Shown one piece after another: positions 7,588 to 19,405 of a stretch of 64,000 nucleotides of DNA (its first letter is position 1; every line of letters begins with the position of its first letter). This DNA is from Oscillospiraceae bacterium (GTDB taxonomy: Bacteria; Bacillota; Clostridia; Oscillospirales; Ruminococcaceae): the NCBI GenBank assembly GCA_017466865.1, contig JAFTTI010000013.1:149985-213984 (forward strand), in the 5' to 3' direction. The notes beneath the pieces are model-generated. The model worked only from the letters and a program-made list of their open reading frames with translations, did not search any database and was not told where the DNA came from. The translations under genes were made by a program, and so were the position numbers.

Positions 7588-10500
7588 TTAAACATTTGTG
7601 CCCTGGTTGTTATGCTGTTCAAGGAAACTGTCATTCTTGACAAGCTGGATGTTGTTGTAAACTTCCATACCTGTTCCCGCGGGAACGAGCTTACCGATGA
7701 TAACATTTTCCTTAAGGCCACGAAGTTTGTCGCTCTTTCCGTGGATTGCGGCATCTGTAAGAGCCTTTGTTGTTTCCTGGAATGAAGCAGCTGACAGGAA
7801 ACTGTCTGAATTTGAAGAAGCCTTTGTGATACCCTGGAGAACAGGAACTGTCTTGATGAGTTTGAGTTCTGTTTCGCCAGCATCAATTCTTTCCTGAATC
7901 TTGCGGTTTTCTTCTTCAACTTCCCTACGGTCAACAAGTGTACCATCAAGGATATAGCTACTTCCGCTGTCTTCAACGCGAACCTTACGGAGCATCTGAC
8001 TGATAATAACTTCAATGTGCTTATCATCGATATCAACACCCTGTGAGCGATAAACCTTCTGAACTTCTGTGATGATATAATCCTGAACAACCTGCTGTCC
8101 CTTGATTGCAAGGAGGTCGTTTGAATAAATCGATCCTTCTGTTAAAGGTTCACCTGCTTCAACTGTATCACCGTCTGCAACCTTTATCTTATAGCCGTAA
8201 GGAACGGGATAGTTTTCCTCTGTTCCGTCTTCCGCTGTAACGATAACTGTCTTGAGTTTCTTGATTTCTTCGATTCTTACAGAACCTGCCTGTTTTGCTA
8301 TGATAGCAGCATTCTTAGGTCTTCTGCTTTCGAAAAGTTCTTCTACTCTGGGGAGACCCTGTGTGATGTCTTCTGCTGAAGCAACACCACCGGTGTGGAA
8401 TGTTCTCATTGTAAGCTGTGTACCGGGTTCACCGATAGACTGTGCAGCGATTACTCCGACTGTTTCACCGACTGTTACAAGGTTGCCGTTTGCAAGGTTT
8501 GCACCATAACATTTAGCACATACACCGCGCTTAGCCTTACAGTTAAGAACAGAACGGATTTCGATGCTTTCTCTGCCTACTGAAATGAGGTAATCAACAA
8601 TCTTCTTTGCATCAACTGATGTAAGAAGTTTTGTCTTTGACATAATGAGTTCGCCGTTATCATCACGGAGATCATCAACGAGGTATCTTCCGACAAGTCT
8701 TTCATTGAGTGTTTCAAAGTATGCTTCCTTACTTGCAGTAGCCATACTTCTTTCTTTAGATGTTGTATCACGCCAGATAGGTGAAATATTAAGACCTTCT
8801 GTTGTGCAGCAATCATCTTCATAGATGATGACATCTTGTGAAACGTCAACAAGACGTCTTGTAAGGTAACCTGAGTCGGCTGTACGAAGTGCTGTATCGG
8901 CAAGACCCTTACGCGCACCACGCGATGAAATGAAGTATTCGAGGATATTAAGACCTTCACGGTAGTTGGCCTTGATAGGAAGTTCAATGACTTTACCTGA
9001 TGTGTTGTTGATGAGTCCACGCATTCCGGCGAGCTGACGCATCTGTGAGTCGTTACCACGGGCACCAGAGTCTGCCATCATGAAGATGGGGTTGTATCTA
9101 CCGAGGTTTGCCTTAAGTGCGTTTCCTACTTCCTTAGTAGCATCATCCCAGATTGTCTGAAGTCTCTTTGAGCGTTCTTCTTCTGAGATATAACCACGCT
9201 TATATTTAGCATTGAGAATATCAATCTTAGCATCGGCTGCTGCAACGATTTCCTTTTTCTGAGGAGGAATTGTAGCGTCGCATACGGCAACTGTAATAGC
9301 TGCTCTTGTTGAGTATTTAAAGCCTGTTGCCTTGATCCTGTCAAGAACTTCAGATGTTGTTGTTGTTCCGTGAATCTTTATACATCTTTCAATAATATCT
9401 GAAAGCTGTTTTTTACCTACAAGATGATTGATTTCAAGATCAAACTGCTTGTTGGAGTCTGTTCTGTCAACATATCCGAGATTCTGTGGGATATTTTCGT
9501 TGAAGATAAGTTTTCCGACTGTACAATCGATAAGCTTTGAAACCTTCTTACCACCGATTTCCTTAGAAATTCTTACCTTGATAGCAGCGTGGATTGAAAC
9601 TTCGCCTTCCTGATAAGCCATCATTGCTTCATCAGGATCACGGAAGCACTTGCCTTCACCCTTTTCTCCGTCTTTCTGGAGTGTGAGGTAGTAAGAACCA
9701 AGTACCATGTCCTGTGTAGGAACAGCAACAGGGCGTCCGTCTGAAGGTTTAAGAAGGTTATTTGCAGCAAGCATAAGGAATCTTGCTTCTGCCTGAGCTT
9801 CGGCCGAAAGAGGAAGATGGACAGCCATCTGGTCTCCGTCGAAGTCGGCGTTGAACGCTGTACATACGAGAGGATGAAGCTTGATAGCTCTGCCTTCAAC
9901 GAGAACAGGTTCGAATGCCTGAATACCAAGACGGTGAAGTGTAGGCGCACGGTTGAGGAATACAGGATGTCCCTGAATTACATCTTCAAGCGCTCCCCAT
10001 ACTGCGGGATCTGTTGCTCTTTCTACCATCTTTCTTGCGCTCTTGATATTATTTACCTTGTTGATACCAAGGTCAACAAGTCTTTTCATAACGAAAGGTT
10101 TGAAAAGTTCAAGTGCCATTTCCTTAGGAAGACCACACTGATACATTTTAAGTTCGGGACCTACAACGATAACCGAACGGCCTGAATAGTCAACACGCTT
10201 ACCGAGAAGGTTCTGACGGAAACGGCCCTGCTTACCCTTAAGCATATCAGAAAGTGACTTGAATGCACGGTTATTAGGACCTGTAACAGGTCTGCCGTGT
10301 CTGCCGTTGTCGATAAGTGCGTCAACAGCTTCCTGAAGCATTCTCTTTTCGTTTCTGATGATAATTTCAGGTGCTTCGAGTTCGAGCATCTTTTTAAGAC
10401 GAGTATTTCTGTTGATAACTCTTCTGTAAAGGTCGTTAAGGTCTGATGTTGCGTATCTTCCGCCATCGAGCATAACCATAGGTCTGAGTTCAGGAGGAAT

Positions 10501-11199
10501 TACGGGGATAACATCCATAACCATCCATTCAGGCTTGTTGCCTGATTTACGGAAAGCCTCAACGATTTCAAGACGCTTGAGAAGTTTTACACGCTTCTGT
10601 TCCGAAGGCATTGATGCAAGTTCTTCTTTGAGTTCTTCTGAAAGTTTGTCAAGGTCAATTTCACGAAGAAGCTTCTGGATTGCTTCAGCGCCCATTTCTG
10701 CAACAAATTCGTCTTCATATTTTTCCTTGTAATCGAAATATTCCTTTTCAGAAATAACCTTTTTCTTTTCAAGGTCTGACTTACCGGGATCGATTACGAT
10801 ATATTTTGTGAAGTAAAGAACTTCTTCAAGGTGTTTCTGGGAAACTTCAAGAATCTGACCGATTCTTGAGGGTGTACCTTTGAAATACCAGATATGAGAA
10901 ACAGGGGCAGCAAGTTCGATATGGCCCATTCTTTCTCTTCTTACTTTTGCTCTTGTTACTTCAACTCCGCAACGGTCACAGACTTTGCCTTTGAAACGGA
11001 TTTTCTTATATTTTCCACAAAAACATTCCCAGTCCTTTGATGGTCCGAAAATTCTTTCGCAGAAAAGTCCATCCCTTTCAGGTTTCTGTGTGCGGTAATT
11101 TATTGTTTCAGGTCTTTGAACAACACCGTAAGACCAAGCTCTGATCTGTTCGGGCGAAGCGAGACCTATTTTTATGGATTCAAATGTATTAAATTCCAA
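7588..11199 (-). CDS. rpoC: DNA-directed RNA polymerase beta' subunit
   Basis: This 1,203-residue catalytic subunit contains the Mg-binding [12 protein letters not shown] motif, the N-terminal zinc-binding cysteines (CFCGKY...CDRCG), and the second zinc site around [15 protein letters not shown]-type spacing. The length is normal for Firmicutes. The start is TTG, giving MEFNTFESI, with AGGAG 9-10 bases upstream. It follows rpoB by 39 bp as one operon. The genes usually found downstream in Firmicutes (rpsL, rpsG, fusA) are absent, and a strong terminator closes the transcript directly after the stop. Confidence 0.98.
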   Translation of the reverse strand: MEFNTFESIKIGLASPEQIRAWSYGVVQRPETINYRTQKPERDGLFCERIFGPSKDWECFCGKYKKIRFKGKVCDRCGVEVTRAKVRRERMGHIELAAPVSHIWYFKGTPSRIGQILEVSQKHLEEVLYFTKYIVIDPGKSDLEKKKVISEKEYFDYKEKYEDEFVAEMGAEAIQKLLREIDLDKLSEELKEELASMPSEQKRVKLLKRLEIVEAFRKSGNKPEWMVMDVIPVIPPELRPMVMLDGGRYATSDLNDLYRRVINRNTRLKKMLELEAPEIIIRNEKRMLQEAVDALIDNGRHGRPVTGPNNRAFKSLSDMLKGKQGRFRQNLLGKRVDYSGRSVIVVGPELKMYQCGLPKEMALELFKPFVMKRLVDLGINKVNNIKSARKMVERATDPAVWGALEDVIQGHPVFLNRAPTLHRLGIQAFEPVLVEGRAIKLHPLVCTAFNADFDGDQMAVHLPLSAEAQAEARFLMLAANNLLKPSDGRPVAVPTQDMVLGSYYLTLQKDGEKGEGKCFRDPDEAMMAYQEGEVSIHAAIKVRISKEIGGKKVSKLIDCTVGKLIFNENIPQNLGYVDRTDSNKQFDLEINHLVGKKQLSDIIERCIKIHGTTTTSEVLDRIKATGFKYSTRAAITVAVCDATIPPQKKEIVAAADAKIDILNAKYKRGYISEEERSKRLQTIWDDATKEVGNALKANLGRYNPIFMMADSGARGNDSQMRQLAGMRGLINNTSGKVIELPIKANYREGLNILEYFISSRGARKGLADTALRTADSGYLTRRLVDVSQDVIIYEDDCCTTEGLNISPIWRDTTSKERSMATASKEAYFETLNERLVGRYLVDDLRDDNGELIMSKTKLLTSVDAKKIVDYLISVGRESIEIRSVLNCKAKRGVCAKCYGANLANGNLVTVGETVGVIAAQSIGEPGTQLTMRTFHTGGVASAEDITQGLPRVEELFESRRPKNAAIIAKQAGSVRIEEIKKLKTVIVTAEDGTEENYPVPYGYKIKVADGDTVEAGEPLTEGSIYSNDLLAIKGQQVVQDYIITEVQKVYRSQGVDIDDKHIEVIISQMLRKVRVEDSGSSYILDGTLVDRREVEEENRKIQERIDAGETELKLIKTVPVLQGITKASSNSDSFLSAASFQETTKALTDAAIHGKSDKLRGLKENVIIGKLVPAGTGMEVYNNIQLVKNDSFLEQHNNQGTNV

Positions 11200-11238
11200 G
11201 ATTCAACCACTCCTATTAGTATTTTAAGTGCGAAAGAA

Positions 11239-14200
11239 TTATTCTTCGTCCGTATCGAAACTATAGCCATCATCGTCTGAATCGGCAAAATCATCGCCGT
11301 CATCGATCATATAGCCAACATCAAGGTCACCCTTTCCGATTGTTTCGGGCATAATATCGTCATCATCAGGAGACGATACGGGCTGAGGAATGAGATCTTC
11401 ATCATCGTCAAATGTCTGCTTAAGGTCGATTTCTTCATCATTTGCGTCAAGCACTCTTACATCGAGGCAGAGTGACTGAAGTTCCTTGATAAGAACCTTG
11501 AATGATTCGGGAACACCTGGCTTTGGAACATTCTGTCCCTTGACGATTGCTTCGTATGTCTTTACTCTTCCGACTGTATCGTCTGACTTGACTGTAAGGA
11601 TTTCCTGAAGTGTATAAGCAGCACCGTATGCTTCGAGCGCCCAAACTTCCATTTCTCCGAATCTCTGTCCGCCGAACTGTGCTTTACCACCGAGAGGCTG
11701 CTGTGTTACGAGAGAGTAAGGACCTGTTGAACGGGCATGAATCTTATCGTCAACAAGGTGATGGAGTTTGAGATAATACATATATCCTACTGTAACCTTG
11801 TTATCGAACATTTCACCTGTTCTTCCGTCATAGAGAGTGAACTTACCATCTTCTGACATGTGGATTGCCTTGGGGTTGATTGTTCCGTCAAAAGGATTGA
11901 TAAGGAAATCTTCATTAGGATCTTCTGTTGATTCTGTAATCTTGTTTGCCATATCAAATGCTTCGCGGATGTCTGCTTCATGAGCACCATCAAATACAGG
12001 AGTCATAATCTTCCAGCCGAGAGCCTTTGATGCCATACCGAGATGCACTTCGAGAACCTGACCGATGTTCATACGAGAAGGAACGCCGAGGGGGTTAAGA
12101 ACGATGTCAAGAGGTGTACCGTCTTCGAGGAACGGCATATCTTCGGGAGGAAGAATTCTTGAAACGACACCCTTGTTTCCGTGACGACCAGCCATCTTGT
12201 CGCCGACAGAAATCTTTCTCTTCTGTGCGATATAACAACGAACAAGCTTATTTACTCCGGGTGAGAGTTCATCACAGTTATCTCTTGTAAATACCTTTAC
12301 ATCGACAACGATACCTGATTCACCGTGAGGAACACGGAGAGAGTTATCGCGGACTTCTCTTGCCTTTTCACCGAAAATAGCACGGAGGAGTCTTTCTTCT
12401 GCTGTAAGTTCTGTTTCTCCCTTGGGAGTAACCTTACCTACGAGAATATCACCTGAACGAACTTCGGCACCGATACGAATGATACCATCTTCGTCAAGGT
12501 CTTTAAGAGCGTCTTCTCCGACATTTGTAATATCTCTTGTGATTTCTTCATCACCGAGTTTTGTATGTCTTGCTTCTATTTCATATTCTTCGATATGGAT
12601 AGAAGTAAATTTATCGTATCTTACGAGGTTTTCGTTGAGGAGAACGGCGTCTTCATAGTTATAGCCTTCCCATGTCATAAATCCGATAAGGGCATTCTTA
12701 CCGAGAGAAATTTCTCCGTCCTTTGTAGCAGGACCGTCAGCAAGAACCTGGCCCTTCTTGATTTCTTCTCCTCTGTCAACGATAGGTCTCTGGTTGATAC
12801 ATGTTGACTGGTTTGAACGCTTGAACTTGATGAGTTTGTATTCGTGGAGGTTTCCTGCTTTATCCTTGATTATGATTTCATCGCCTGAAACTCTTTCAAC
12901 GACACCATCTTCCTTGGCAACAACACAAACGCCCGAGTCAACGCCCGCCTTGTATTCCATACCTGTTCCGACGATAGGGCTTTCTGTTTTGAGAAGAGGA
13001 ACTGCCTGACGCTGCATGTTTGAACCCATGAGGGCACGGTTGGCGTCGTCGTTTTCAAGGAAAGGAATCATCGCTGTCGCGATTGAAACAACCATCTTAG
13101 GCGAAACGTCCATATAGTCAATGTTCTTTGCGTCTGTAACAAGAATCTGTTCACGGAAACGCGCTGCAACATTCTTGTTTGCAAACTTGTTTTCATCTGT
13201 TAAAGGTTCGTTAGCCTGAGCAACTACATAGTTGTCTTCTACATCGGCTGTCATATAAACTACTTCATCAAGAACAACGCCTGTTTCTTTATCAACCTTT
13301 CTGTAAGGTGCTTCGATAAAGCCATATTCGTTGATTCTTGCGAAAGATGCGAGATATGAGATAAGCCCGATGTTAGGACCTTCGGGGGTTTCGATGGGAC
13401 ACATTCTTCCGTAGTGTGTATAGTGAACGTCACGCACTTCGAATGATGCTCTGTCTCTTGAAAGACCACCGGGGCCTAAAGCTGAAAGTCTTCTCTTATG
13501 AGTAAGTTCTGCAAGAGGGTTTGTCTGGTCCATGAACTGTGAAAGTGGTGATGAACCAAAGAATTCCTTGATTGCAGCTGTTATAGGTCTGATATTGATA
13601 AGCTGTGATGGGCTGAGGTTTTCCATTTCCTGTGAACGGCTGTTCATCTTTTCGTGGATTACTCTTTCCATTCTTGTGAAACCGATTCTGAACTGGTTCT
13701 GGAGAAGTTCGCCTACAGAACGGATTCTTCTGTTTCCGAGATGGTCGATGTCATCTGTTGTTCCGACACCGTTGCAGAGGTTGAGGAAATAGCTTACTGA
13801 TGCGAAGATGTCATCAACAATGATATGTTTAGGAATGAGTTCGTCCATTCTTCTGATAATTTCATCATGAAGTGCATCAACATCTTCTGTGCCGTATTCA
13901 TCAAGGATTTCTTTGAGAACTCTGAAAAGAACCTTTTCGTTTATTCCGAGCTTTTCAGCAGAAAGTTTTTTGGGAAGGTAAGGATCAATATCAACCATAC
14001 CGTTACCGATAACCTTTATTTCTCTGTTTTCAACCTTTGTGAGATTTTCGCCGTTAGGACCTGTGTAGTTTTCCTTGATTTCAACTGTGATGAAAACTTC
14101 TGTTACACCAGCCTGTTCGATTTCAAGAGCCTTGTCATAAGTGAGCTTTTCGCCTTCGTCAGCCATAATTTCACCTGTTGTTTCGTTTACAACGGGGCGA

Positions 14201-15075
14201 GAGAGGATCTGATCGCGGAGTCTTGAAGCGATAGCAAGTTTCTTGTTGTATTTGTATCTACCGAAGCGAGAAAGGTCATATCTTCTCGCATCAAAGAAAA
14301 GATTGTTGAGGTGTGTTTCAGCACTTTCAACCGAAGGAGGTTCGCCGGGACGAAGTTTCTTATAAACTTCTATAAGAGCACCGCCTCTGTCCTTTGAATC
14401 ATCTTTTGCGATGGTCTGTGAAAGTCTTTCATCTTCACCGAACTTTTCTATCAATTCGGCATCTGTTTCACATCCGATAGCACGAATGAAAGTTGTGAGG
14501 GGAATTTTTCTGTTCTTATCGATTCTTACATAAACTACATCGTTTGAATCCATTTCGTATTCAAGCCATGCACCTCTGTTAGGGTTGATTGTAGAACTGA
14601 AAAGGTTTTTACCTGTCTTGTCCTTTTCAACGCCGAAGAAAACGCCGGGAGAACGAACAAGCTGTGAAACGATAACACGCTCAGCACCGTTGATAACGAA
14701 TGTTCCGCTTTCTGTCATAAGTGGGAATTCACCCATATAGACTTCACTTTCGGTAACAACGCCTGTTTCTTTGTTGAGGAGTGATGCTTTCACTCTTAAC
14801 GGAGCAGAATATGTTGTATCCCTTTCCTTACATTCCGCAACAGTGTATTTCGGTGTATCATCGATACGATAATCGAGGAATTTGAGTTCGAGATTTCCGT
14901 TGTAGTCTGTGATAGCATCTGTATCACGGAAAACTTCTCTCAGTCCCTCGTCGAGAAACCACTGATACGAGTTCTTCTGGATTTCGATAAGATTTGGCAT
15001 ATCGAGCACTTCGGTAATTTTTCCGAAACTCATGCGCTCATTTTTGCCGACTTTAACCTTCTTGACATTCACCAT
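11239..15075 (-). CDS. rpoB: DNA-directed RNA polymerase beta subunit
   Basis: This 1,278-residue subunit carries the rifampicin-pocket sequence ([18 protein letters not shown]), which is of the sensitive type as far as I can read it, and the conserved [13 protein letters not shown] segment. The C-terminus ends in an acidic extension of about 60 residues rich in Asp, longer than in Escherichia coli and in keeping with related Clostridia. The ATG start (MVNVKK) is preceded by an AAGGAGAG site. A leader of about 200 bases and a consensus promoter lie upstream. The ribosomal-protein genes rplJ and rplL, normally adjacent, are not present. Confidence 0.98.
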   Translation of the reverse strand: MVNVKKVKVGKNERMSFGKITEVLDMPNLIEIQKNSYQWFLDEGLREVFRDTDAITDYNGNLELKFLDYRIDDTPKYTVAECKERDTTYSAPLRVKASLLNKETGVVTESEVYMGEFPLMTESGTFVINGAERVIVSQLVRSPGVFFGVEKDKTGKNLFSSTINPNRGAWLEYEMDSNDVVYVRIDKNRKIPLTTFIRAIGCETDAELIEKFGEDERLSQTIAKDDSKDRGGALIEVYKKLRPGEPPSVESAETHLNNLFFDARRYDLSRFGRYKYNKKLAIASRLRDQILSRPVVNETTGEIMADEGEKLTYDKALEIEQAGVTEVFITVEIKENYTGPNGENLTKVENREIKVIGNGMVDIDPYLPKKLSAEKLGINEKVLFRVLKEILDEYGTEDVDALHDEIIRRMDELIPKHIIVDDIFASVSYFLNLCNGVGTTDDIDHLGNRRIRSVGELLQNQFRIGFTRMERVIHEKMNSRSQEMENLSPSQLINIRPITAAIKEFFGSSPLSQFMDQTNPLAELTHKRRLSALGPGGLSRDRASFEVRDVHYTHYGRMCPIETPEGPNIGLISYLASFARINEYGFIEAPYRKVDKETGVVLDEVVYMTADVEDNYVVAQANEPLTDENKFANKNVAARFREQILVTDAKNIDYMDVSPKMVVSIATAMIPFLENDDANRALMGSNMQRQAVPLLKTESPIVGTGMEYKAGVDSGVCVVAKEDGVVERVSGDEIIIKDKAGNLHEYKLIKFKRSNQSTCINQRPIVDRGEEIKKGQVLADGPATKDGEISLGKNALIGFMTWEGYNYEDAVLLNENLVRYDKFTSIHIEEYEIEARHTKLGDEEITRDITNVGEDALKDLDEDGIIRIGAEVRSGDILVGKVTPKGETELTAEERLLRAIFGEKAREVRDNSLRVPHGESGIVVDVKVFTRDNCDELSPGVNKLVRCYIAQKRKISVGDKMAGRHGNKGVVSRILPPEDMPFLEDGTPLDIVLNPLGVPSRMNIGQVLEVHLGMASKALGWKIMTPVFDGAHEADIREAFDMANKITESTEDPNEDFLINPFDGTINPKAIHMSEDGKFTLYDGRTGEMFDNKVTVGYMYYLKLHHLVDDKIHARSTGPYSLVTQQPLGGKAQFGGQRFGEMEVWALEAYGAAYTLQEILTVKSDDTVGRVKTYEAIVKGQNVPKPGVPESFKVLIKELQSLCLDVRVLDANDEEIDLKQTFDDDEDLIPQPVSSPDDDDIMPETIGKGDLDVGYMIDDGDDFADSDDDGYSFDTDEE

Positions 15076-15286
15076 AGGTCTTTAAATCTCTCCTTGAAAA
15101 AATTTGCGGGAATATCAACGCTCCCTGTTCTTCTTCACAGATCTTCCTCTCCTGCAACCGCATTTTGCAGACGGTTAAAAACTGTGCCCCTCGAACCATA
15201 GGGAGATGTTTACTTAAAACATACCGTAATGCCTTTCGCGTAATATACTTATATATACACGCGCGTTTTATGGCATACCGATACAG
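15076..15286 (-). promoter_or_regulatory. Structured 5' leader of rpoBC mRNA
   Basis: About 210 bases separate the promoter from the rpoB start, without a gene. On the minus strand the leader can fold a long hairpin: ATGCC/GGCAT enclosing an ACGCG-type stem with an AT-rich middle, about 15222-15272. A second stem-loop with TGCAAAATGC lies near 15155-15180. No classic terminator was seen in it. It may control polymerase synthesis, but this is inferred. Confidence 0.5.
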
Positions 15287-15292
15287 TATATT

Positions 15293-15321
15293 ATTTTACT
15301 ACTATTTAAAAGTCAAGTCAA
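15293..15321 (-). promoter_or_regulatory. rpoBC promoter
   Basis: On the minus strand TTGACT (15316-15321) and TAAAAT (15293-15298) are separated by 17 bp, close to the sigma-A consensus. Confidence 0.8.
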
Positions 15322-15334
15322 CCAAATTTTGAAA

Positions 15335-15382
15335 AATCGTAAAAATAACCATATCCCGCCAAAGCGGAATATGGTTATTTAT
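15335..15382 (-). terminator. Terminator after the YifB/ComM gene
   Basis: A long near-perfect stem (AAATAACCATAT... paired across a GC-rich centre, 15343-15381) is followed on the minus strand by a T-rich tract. It lies just after the stop at 15398. Confidence 0.85.
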
Positions 15383-15397
15383 TTAAAATGATAACTA

Positions 15398-16918
15398 TTA
15401 TCGCCAGTATTTTCTGTCAAGACTACGATACTGAACTGCCTGTGCTATATCCTGCTTGGAAATAACGGCATTTCCGTTCATATCGGCTATTGTTCTCGAA
15501 ACCTTGAGTATTCTGTCATAAGCTCTTGCTGAAAGACCTAATTTGTCGAAAACATTTTTAAGCATTTCCTTTGCTGTATCATCAACAGGACATACATCAT
15601 GGAGAATATCGGAAGTAATTCTCGCATTGCAGGTTATGTCTGTTCCCTTGAACCGTTCATTCTGGATTTCTCTTACTCTCTGCACTCTTTCCCTTATCGC
15701 CGCTGAACTTTCTTCCTTTTCAGCAGAAGAAATGCTCTCGAATTCAACGGGTGCTACTTCGATATGAAGGTCAAATCTGTCCAGCATAGGACCTGATATT
15801 TTTGAGAGATAATTTGAAACCTGCTTTTCTGAACAGATACACTTCTTCGAAGGATGTCCGAAGTATCCGCAGGGACAGGGATTCATCGCCGCAACAAGCA
15901 TAAAAGAACAAGGGTAACTCACCGTTCCCGATGCCCTTGAAATCGTAACTTTTCTGTCCTCAAGAGGTTGACGGAGAATTTCAAGCGTCTGTCTTGAAAA
16001 TTCGGCAAATTCATCAAGGAATAATAGTCCGTTATGGGCGAGTGAAATTTCACCCGGTTTCGGTATTCCACCACCACCCGCAAGACCTGCCGCAGAAATT
16101 GTATGATGAGGTGAACGGAAAGGTCTTATTGTTACAAGCGGTGTTTCTTTATCCAAAAGCCCTGAAACAGAATGAACATTTGTTGTTTCTATCGACTCTT
16201 CAAAGGTCATTGAAGGAAGAATTGACGGAAGTCTTTTTGCGAGCATACTTTTGCCAGACCCCGGCGAACCGATGAGGAGCGCGTTATGCCCTCCGCAAGC
16301 GGCTATTTCAAGGGCTTTTTTAGCATAAATCTGTCCTTTTACATCAGCAAAATCAAGGTTATCAAAACGCTGATTTTCCTTTACAACATAAGGCGGACAA
16401 GCCTCTATGAAATCTCCCTCAAAATGAGAAATGACCTCTGCTAAATTTTTCACTCCGTAGATTGTTATTCCGTCACATACAGATGCTTCATAGGCGTTTT
16501 CTGCGGGAACAAAAACAGATTTTACGCCTTCCTTTTTAGCGGTTATTACCATAGGAAGAACACCGTTTACTCCCCTTATATCGCCGTTTAACGAAACTTC
16601 GCCGATAAAGGCACAGTCGTCTGTATCCCCTGTTATATTTCCGTTTATCGAAAGAAGTGCAACAGAAATAGCAAGGTCTGTTACAGAGCCTGATTTTTTA
16701 GTATCTGCAGGTGCTAAATTAACAACGATTTTTGCCGCAGGAAGATTGACTCCGACAGAGCGGAGCGCCGCCTTTATTCTGTCACGGCTTTCTCTTACAA
16801 CAACATCCCCGAGCCCGATTATATCGAATGAAGGAAGTCCCTTGCTGATTTCAACTTCAACATCGACAGGGAATGCGTTAAGTCCGAAAAGCCCCATACT
16901 TCTGACTTTTGAGAACAT
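15398..16918 (-). CDS. YifB/ComM family Mg-chelatase-like AAA+ ATPase
   Basis: This 506-residue protein has an N-terminal Lon-protease-like (ChlI-type) domain (about 1-175), a central AAA+ Mg-chelatase module with Walker A GSPGSGKSM and Walker B LLFLDEFAEF, a zinc-like CPCGYFGHPSKKC insert, and a C-terminal helical domain. Members of this family act in branch migration of incoming DNA during transformation (ComM) or are of unknown role. I chose the start MFSKVRSMG because family members begin there; an in-frame ATG 30 bases upstream has no Shine-Dalgarno site. The gene is divergent from the phosphohexomutase gene. Confidence 0.93.
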   Translation of the reverse strand: MFSKVRSMGLFGLNAFPVDVEVEISKGLPSFDIIGLGDVVVRESRDRIKAALRSVGVNLPAAKIVVNLAPADTKKSGSVTDLAISVALLSINGNITGDTDDCAFIGEVSLNGDIRGVNGVLPMVITAKKEGVKSVFVPAENAYEASVCDGITIYGVKNLAEVISHFEGDFIEACPPYVVKENQRFDNLDFADVKGQIYAKKALEIAACGGHNALLIGSPGSGKSMLAKRLPSILPSMTFEESIETTNVHSVSGLLDKETPLVTIRPFRSPHHTISAAGLAGGGGIPKPGEISLAHNGLLFLDEFAEFSRQTLEILRQPLEDRKVTISRASGTVSYPCSFMLVAAMNPCPCGYFGHPSKKCICSEKQVSNYLSKISGPMLDRFDLHIEVAPVEFESISSAEKEESSAAIRERVQRVREIQNERFKGTDITCNARITSDILHDVCPVDDTAKEMLKNVFDKLGLSARAYDRILKVSRTIADMNGNAVISKQDIAQAVQYRSLDRKYWR

Positions 16919-17031
16919 TCTATCACTTTCTTTCTGCATATAACACAAATATGTCTTTATTCAACAATATTATTGTGAATATGATAGCATAATTTTAATA
17001 GAATTACAACAAAATATTTTTAAAAAAGACT

Positions 17032-17060
17032 TTGCATTTCGCTTTGTTTTGTGTTATAAT
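17032..17060 (+). promoter_or_regulatory. Promoter of the phosphohexomutase gene
   Basis: TTGCAT (17032-17037) and TATAAT (17055-17060) are separated by 17 bp, about 50 bp before the start codon. Confidence 0.8.
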
Positions 17061-17109
17061 TATGCGGAATAGCAAAATCAAACCAATTTATGAGGGAGGT
17101 TTTTCCATT

Positions 17110-18828
17110 ATGAATGAAAAAGAACTTTACAGCCTTTGGTGTGAAAAAGCCGTTGAGGATGCTGATTTACAGGCAGAACTTATATCCATCAAAGACGATG
17201 AAGAAGCTATAAAAGACAGATTTTACCGCAACCTTGAATTCGGCACAGGCGGTCTTCGTGGTGTTATCGGCGCGGGAACATACCGTATGAACATCTATAC
17301 AGTAAGAAGAGCTACTCAAGGCCTTGCTGACTATGTAAACGAAACATTTACAGACGGAAGCGTTGCTATCGCTTATGACAGCAGAATAAAGTCTGATGTT
17401 TTTGCTAAGGAAGCCGCATCTGTTCTTGCGGCTAACGGAATAAAGGTTTATATCTATCCCGAACTTATGCCTACACCTATGCTTTCTTATGCAGTAAGAA
17501 AACTTGCTTGTAAAGCAGGTATCGTTATAACAGCAAGCCATAACCCTGCAAAATACAACGGATATAAGGCTTATGGTGCTGATGGATGTCAGATGACACT
17601 TGAAGCGGCTGAAATTGTACTCGGAAAGATAAACAGTGTTGAAATGTTCGGTGGTGCTAAGGTTGTATCATTTGACGAAGGTCTTTCATCAGGTATGATT
17701 GAATACATCGGCAAGGATGTTATCGAATGCTATCTCGAAGAAGTACAGAAGCAGAGCATCCATTCAGGAATATGCGCAACAAGTGGTCTTAAGGTTGTTT
17801 ACACTCCTCTTAACGGAACAGGAAACAAGCCCGTTCGTGCTATTCTCGATAAAATCGGAATCAAGGATGTTACTGTTGTTCCCGAACAGGAATACCCTAA
17901 CGGAAACTTCACAACATGTCCTTTCCCCAACCCTGAAATCAAGGAAGCTCTCGCTTATGGTTTAAAACTTTGTGAAACTGTAAAGCCCGACCTTCTTCTC
18001 GCTACTGACCCTGACTGCGACAGAGTAGGTATCGCTGTTCCTTCACCCGACGGAGAGTATGTTCTCTTCTCAGGAAACGAAGTCGGCGGACTTTTACTTG
18101 AATACATCTGCTCACAGAGAACAGCTATGGGAACAATGCCTACTGCTCCTATCGCTGTAAAGACAATCGTGTCAACAGATATTGCAGCGAAGATCTGCGA
18201 AGAATATGGCGTTAAACTTCTTGATGTTTTAACAGGATTCAAATTTATCGGTGAACAGATTGGTTTCCTTGAACAGAAAAATGAAGACAACCGCTTCATC
18301 TTCGGATTTGAAGAAAGCTATGGATACCTCGCAGGTTCTTATGTAAGAGATAAGGACGCCGTTGTTGCATCAATGCTCATCTGCGAAATGGCTGCATTCT
18401 ACAGAACAAAGGGAATTTCTCTCCTTCAGGCAAGAGAAAATATGTATAAGAAATACGGCAACTTTGTTCACACACAGAAGAGCTTTACTTGCGAAGGCGC
18501 TGCGGGAATGCAGAGAATGGCTGAAATTATGGCTGATCTTCGTGAAAATACACCCAAGACAATCGGCGGACTTACAGTTATGAAACTCGCTGACTACAAG
18601 AACAGCATTGAATACGATTTTGTAAACAACACAAAGGTAGCGCTTACACTTCCTAAATCTGATGTTTTAACATTCAGACTTTCATGTGATGCAAGTGTTA
18701 TCATCCGTCCTTCAGGAACAGAGCCTAAAATCAAAGCTTATTACACAACAATAGGCGAAAAGAGAGAGGACGCTCTCGCTCTTGAAGAAACTATTTCTGA
18801 AGATTTCAAGAAAATTCTCGGATTTTAA
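17110..18828 (+). CDS. Phosphoglucomutase/phosphomannomutase
   Basis: This 572-residue cytoplasmic enzyme of the alpha-D-phosphohexomutase family interconverts hexose 1- and 6-phosphates. The phosphoserine loop TASHNPAKYNGYK, the metal-binding ATDPDCDR motif, a sugar-specificity GFEESYGY segment and the C-terminal phosphate-binding RPSGTEPK motif are all present, so it should be active. The GFEESYGY signature and length fit the PgcA-type phosphoglucomutase of Firmicutes. The start is the ATG with GGGAGG about 10 bases upstream; an upstream in-frame ATG overlaps the promoter and was rejected. A lipoprotein gene follows 15 bp downstream. Confidence 0.95.
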   Translation: MNEKELYSLWCEKAVEDADLQAELISIKDDEEAIKDRFYRNLEFGTGGLRGVIGAGTYRMNIYTVRRATQGLADYVNETFTDGSVAIAYDSRIKSDVFAKEAASVLAANGIKVYIYPELMPTPMLSYAVRKLACKAGIVITASHNPAKYNGYKAYGADGCQMTLEAAEIVLGKINSVEMFGGAKVVSFDEGLSSGMIEYIGKDVIECYLEEVQKQSIHSGICATSGLKVVYTPLNGTGNKPVRAILDKIGIKDVTVVPEQEYPNGNFTTCPFPNPEIKEALAYGLKLCETVKPDLLLATDPDCDRVGIAVPSPDGEYVLFSGNEVGGLLLEYICSQRTAMGTMPTAPIAVKTIVSTDIAAKICEEYGVKLLDVLTGFKFIGEQIGFLEQKNEDNRFIFGFEESYGYLAGSYVRDKDAVVASMLICEMAAFYRTKGISLLQARENMYKKYGNFVHTQKSFTCEGAAGMQRMAEIMADLRENTPKTIGGLTVMKLADYKNSIEYDFVNNTKVALTLPKSDVLTFRLSCDASVIIRPSGTEPKIKAYYTTIGEKREDALALEETISEDFKKILGF

Positions 18829-18843
18829 CTGAAGGTGTAAATT

Positions 18844-19347
18844 ATGAAAACCCTTAAAAGTATAGGCGTTTCTTTTCTTGTTATCACGATAATACTTTTT
18901 ATCGCGTCTTCCCTTTCATCTTGTGTCGGCAGAGAACCCGAAAAAGAAAACAGAATAGAGCGTTCACACAACTATTCTATCTATACCGAACTTTTAAAGC
19001 AGTACCCTCTGGGTTCTGACTATGATGACATAATAAATTATATAACCACCGTCGATGTGATATATGCAGTAGACGAAAGCGACGGAGGTGTTTCCAGAGT
19101 ACAGCTTTATGGCGGTCAGCTTTTCTTCACATCGGATAAGAAACTCAACATTGTTTCTTCAACCGAATGGCAGACCCCCGAAGGATTTGGCGTAGGAAGT
19201 AGCATGAGTGAAGTAAGAGGCGCTTTAGGAAACGGCTCTGAAATTGAAAATTCGCCGGGTGAAAAGTATATATACGAAACAGAAAACGGCAATTATACTG
19301 TCAATTTCGACGATGAAGGCCTTGTCAGCCATTGGATTTTATCCTAA
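18844..19347 (+). CDS. Small lipoprotein, function unknown
   Basis: This 167-residue protein has an N-terminal hydrophobic segment ending in the lipobox LSSC at about residue 27, so it should be a membrane-anchored lipoprotein outside the cell. The mature part has short beta-rich segments with YGGQLFF and WQTPEGFGVG-like turns, similar in style to small SmpA/BLIP-like folds, but I cannot assign a family. It follows the phosphohexomutase gene by 15 bp and may share its transcript. Confidence 0.75.
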   Translation: MKTLKSIGVSFLVITIILFIASSLSSCVGREPEKENRIERSHNYSIYTELLKQYPLGSDYDDIINYITTVDVIYAVDESDGGVSRVQLYGGQLFFTSDKKLNIVSSTEWQTPEGFGVGSSMSEVRGALGNGSEIENSPGEKYIYETENGNYTVNFDDEGLVSHWILS

Positions 19348-19371
19348 AAACGACAAAAAACAAAAAAGGTC

Positions 19372-19400
19372 TTGCAAAAGAGTTTTTACTATGATATAAT
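19372..19400 (+). promoter_or_regulatory. rpmE promoter
   Basis: TTGCAA (19372-19377) and TATAAT (19395-19400) are separated by 17 bp. Transcription would start near 19406, leaving a leader of about 88 bases. Confidence 0.8.
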
Positions 19401-19405
19401 GTTAA

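Noticed and set aside
7494-15075. Many antisense and shifted open frames inside rpoC and rpoB
   Set aside because: They are shadows of highly biased coding sequence with no ribosome-binding sites; rpoB and rpoC are unambiguous.
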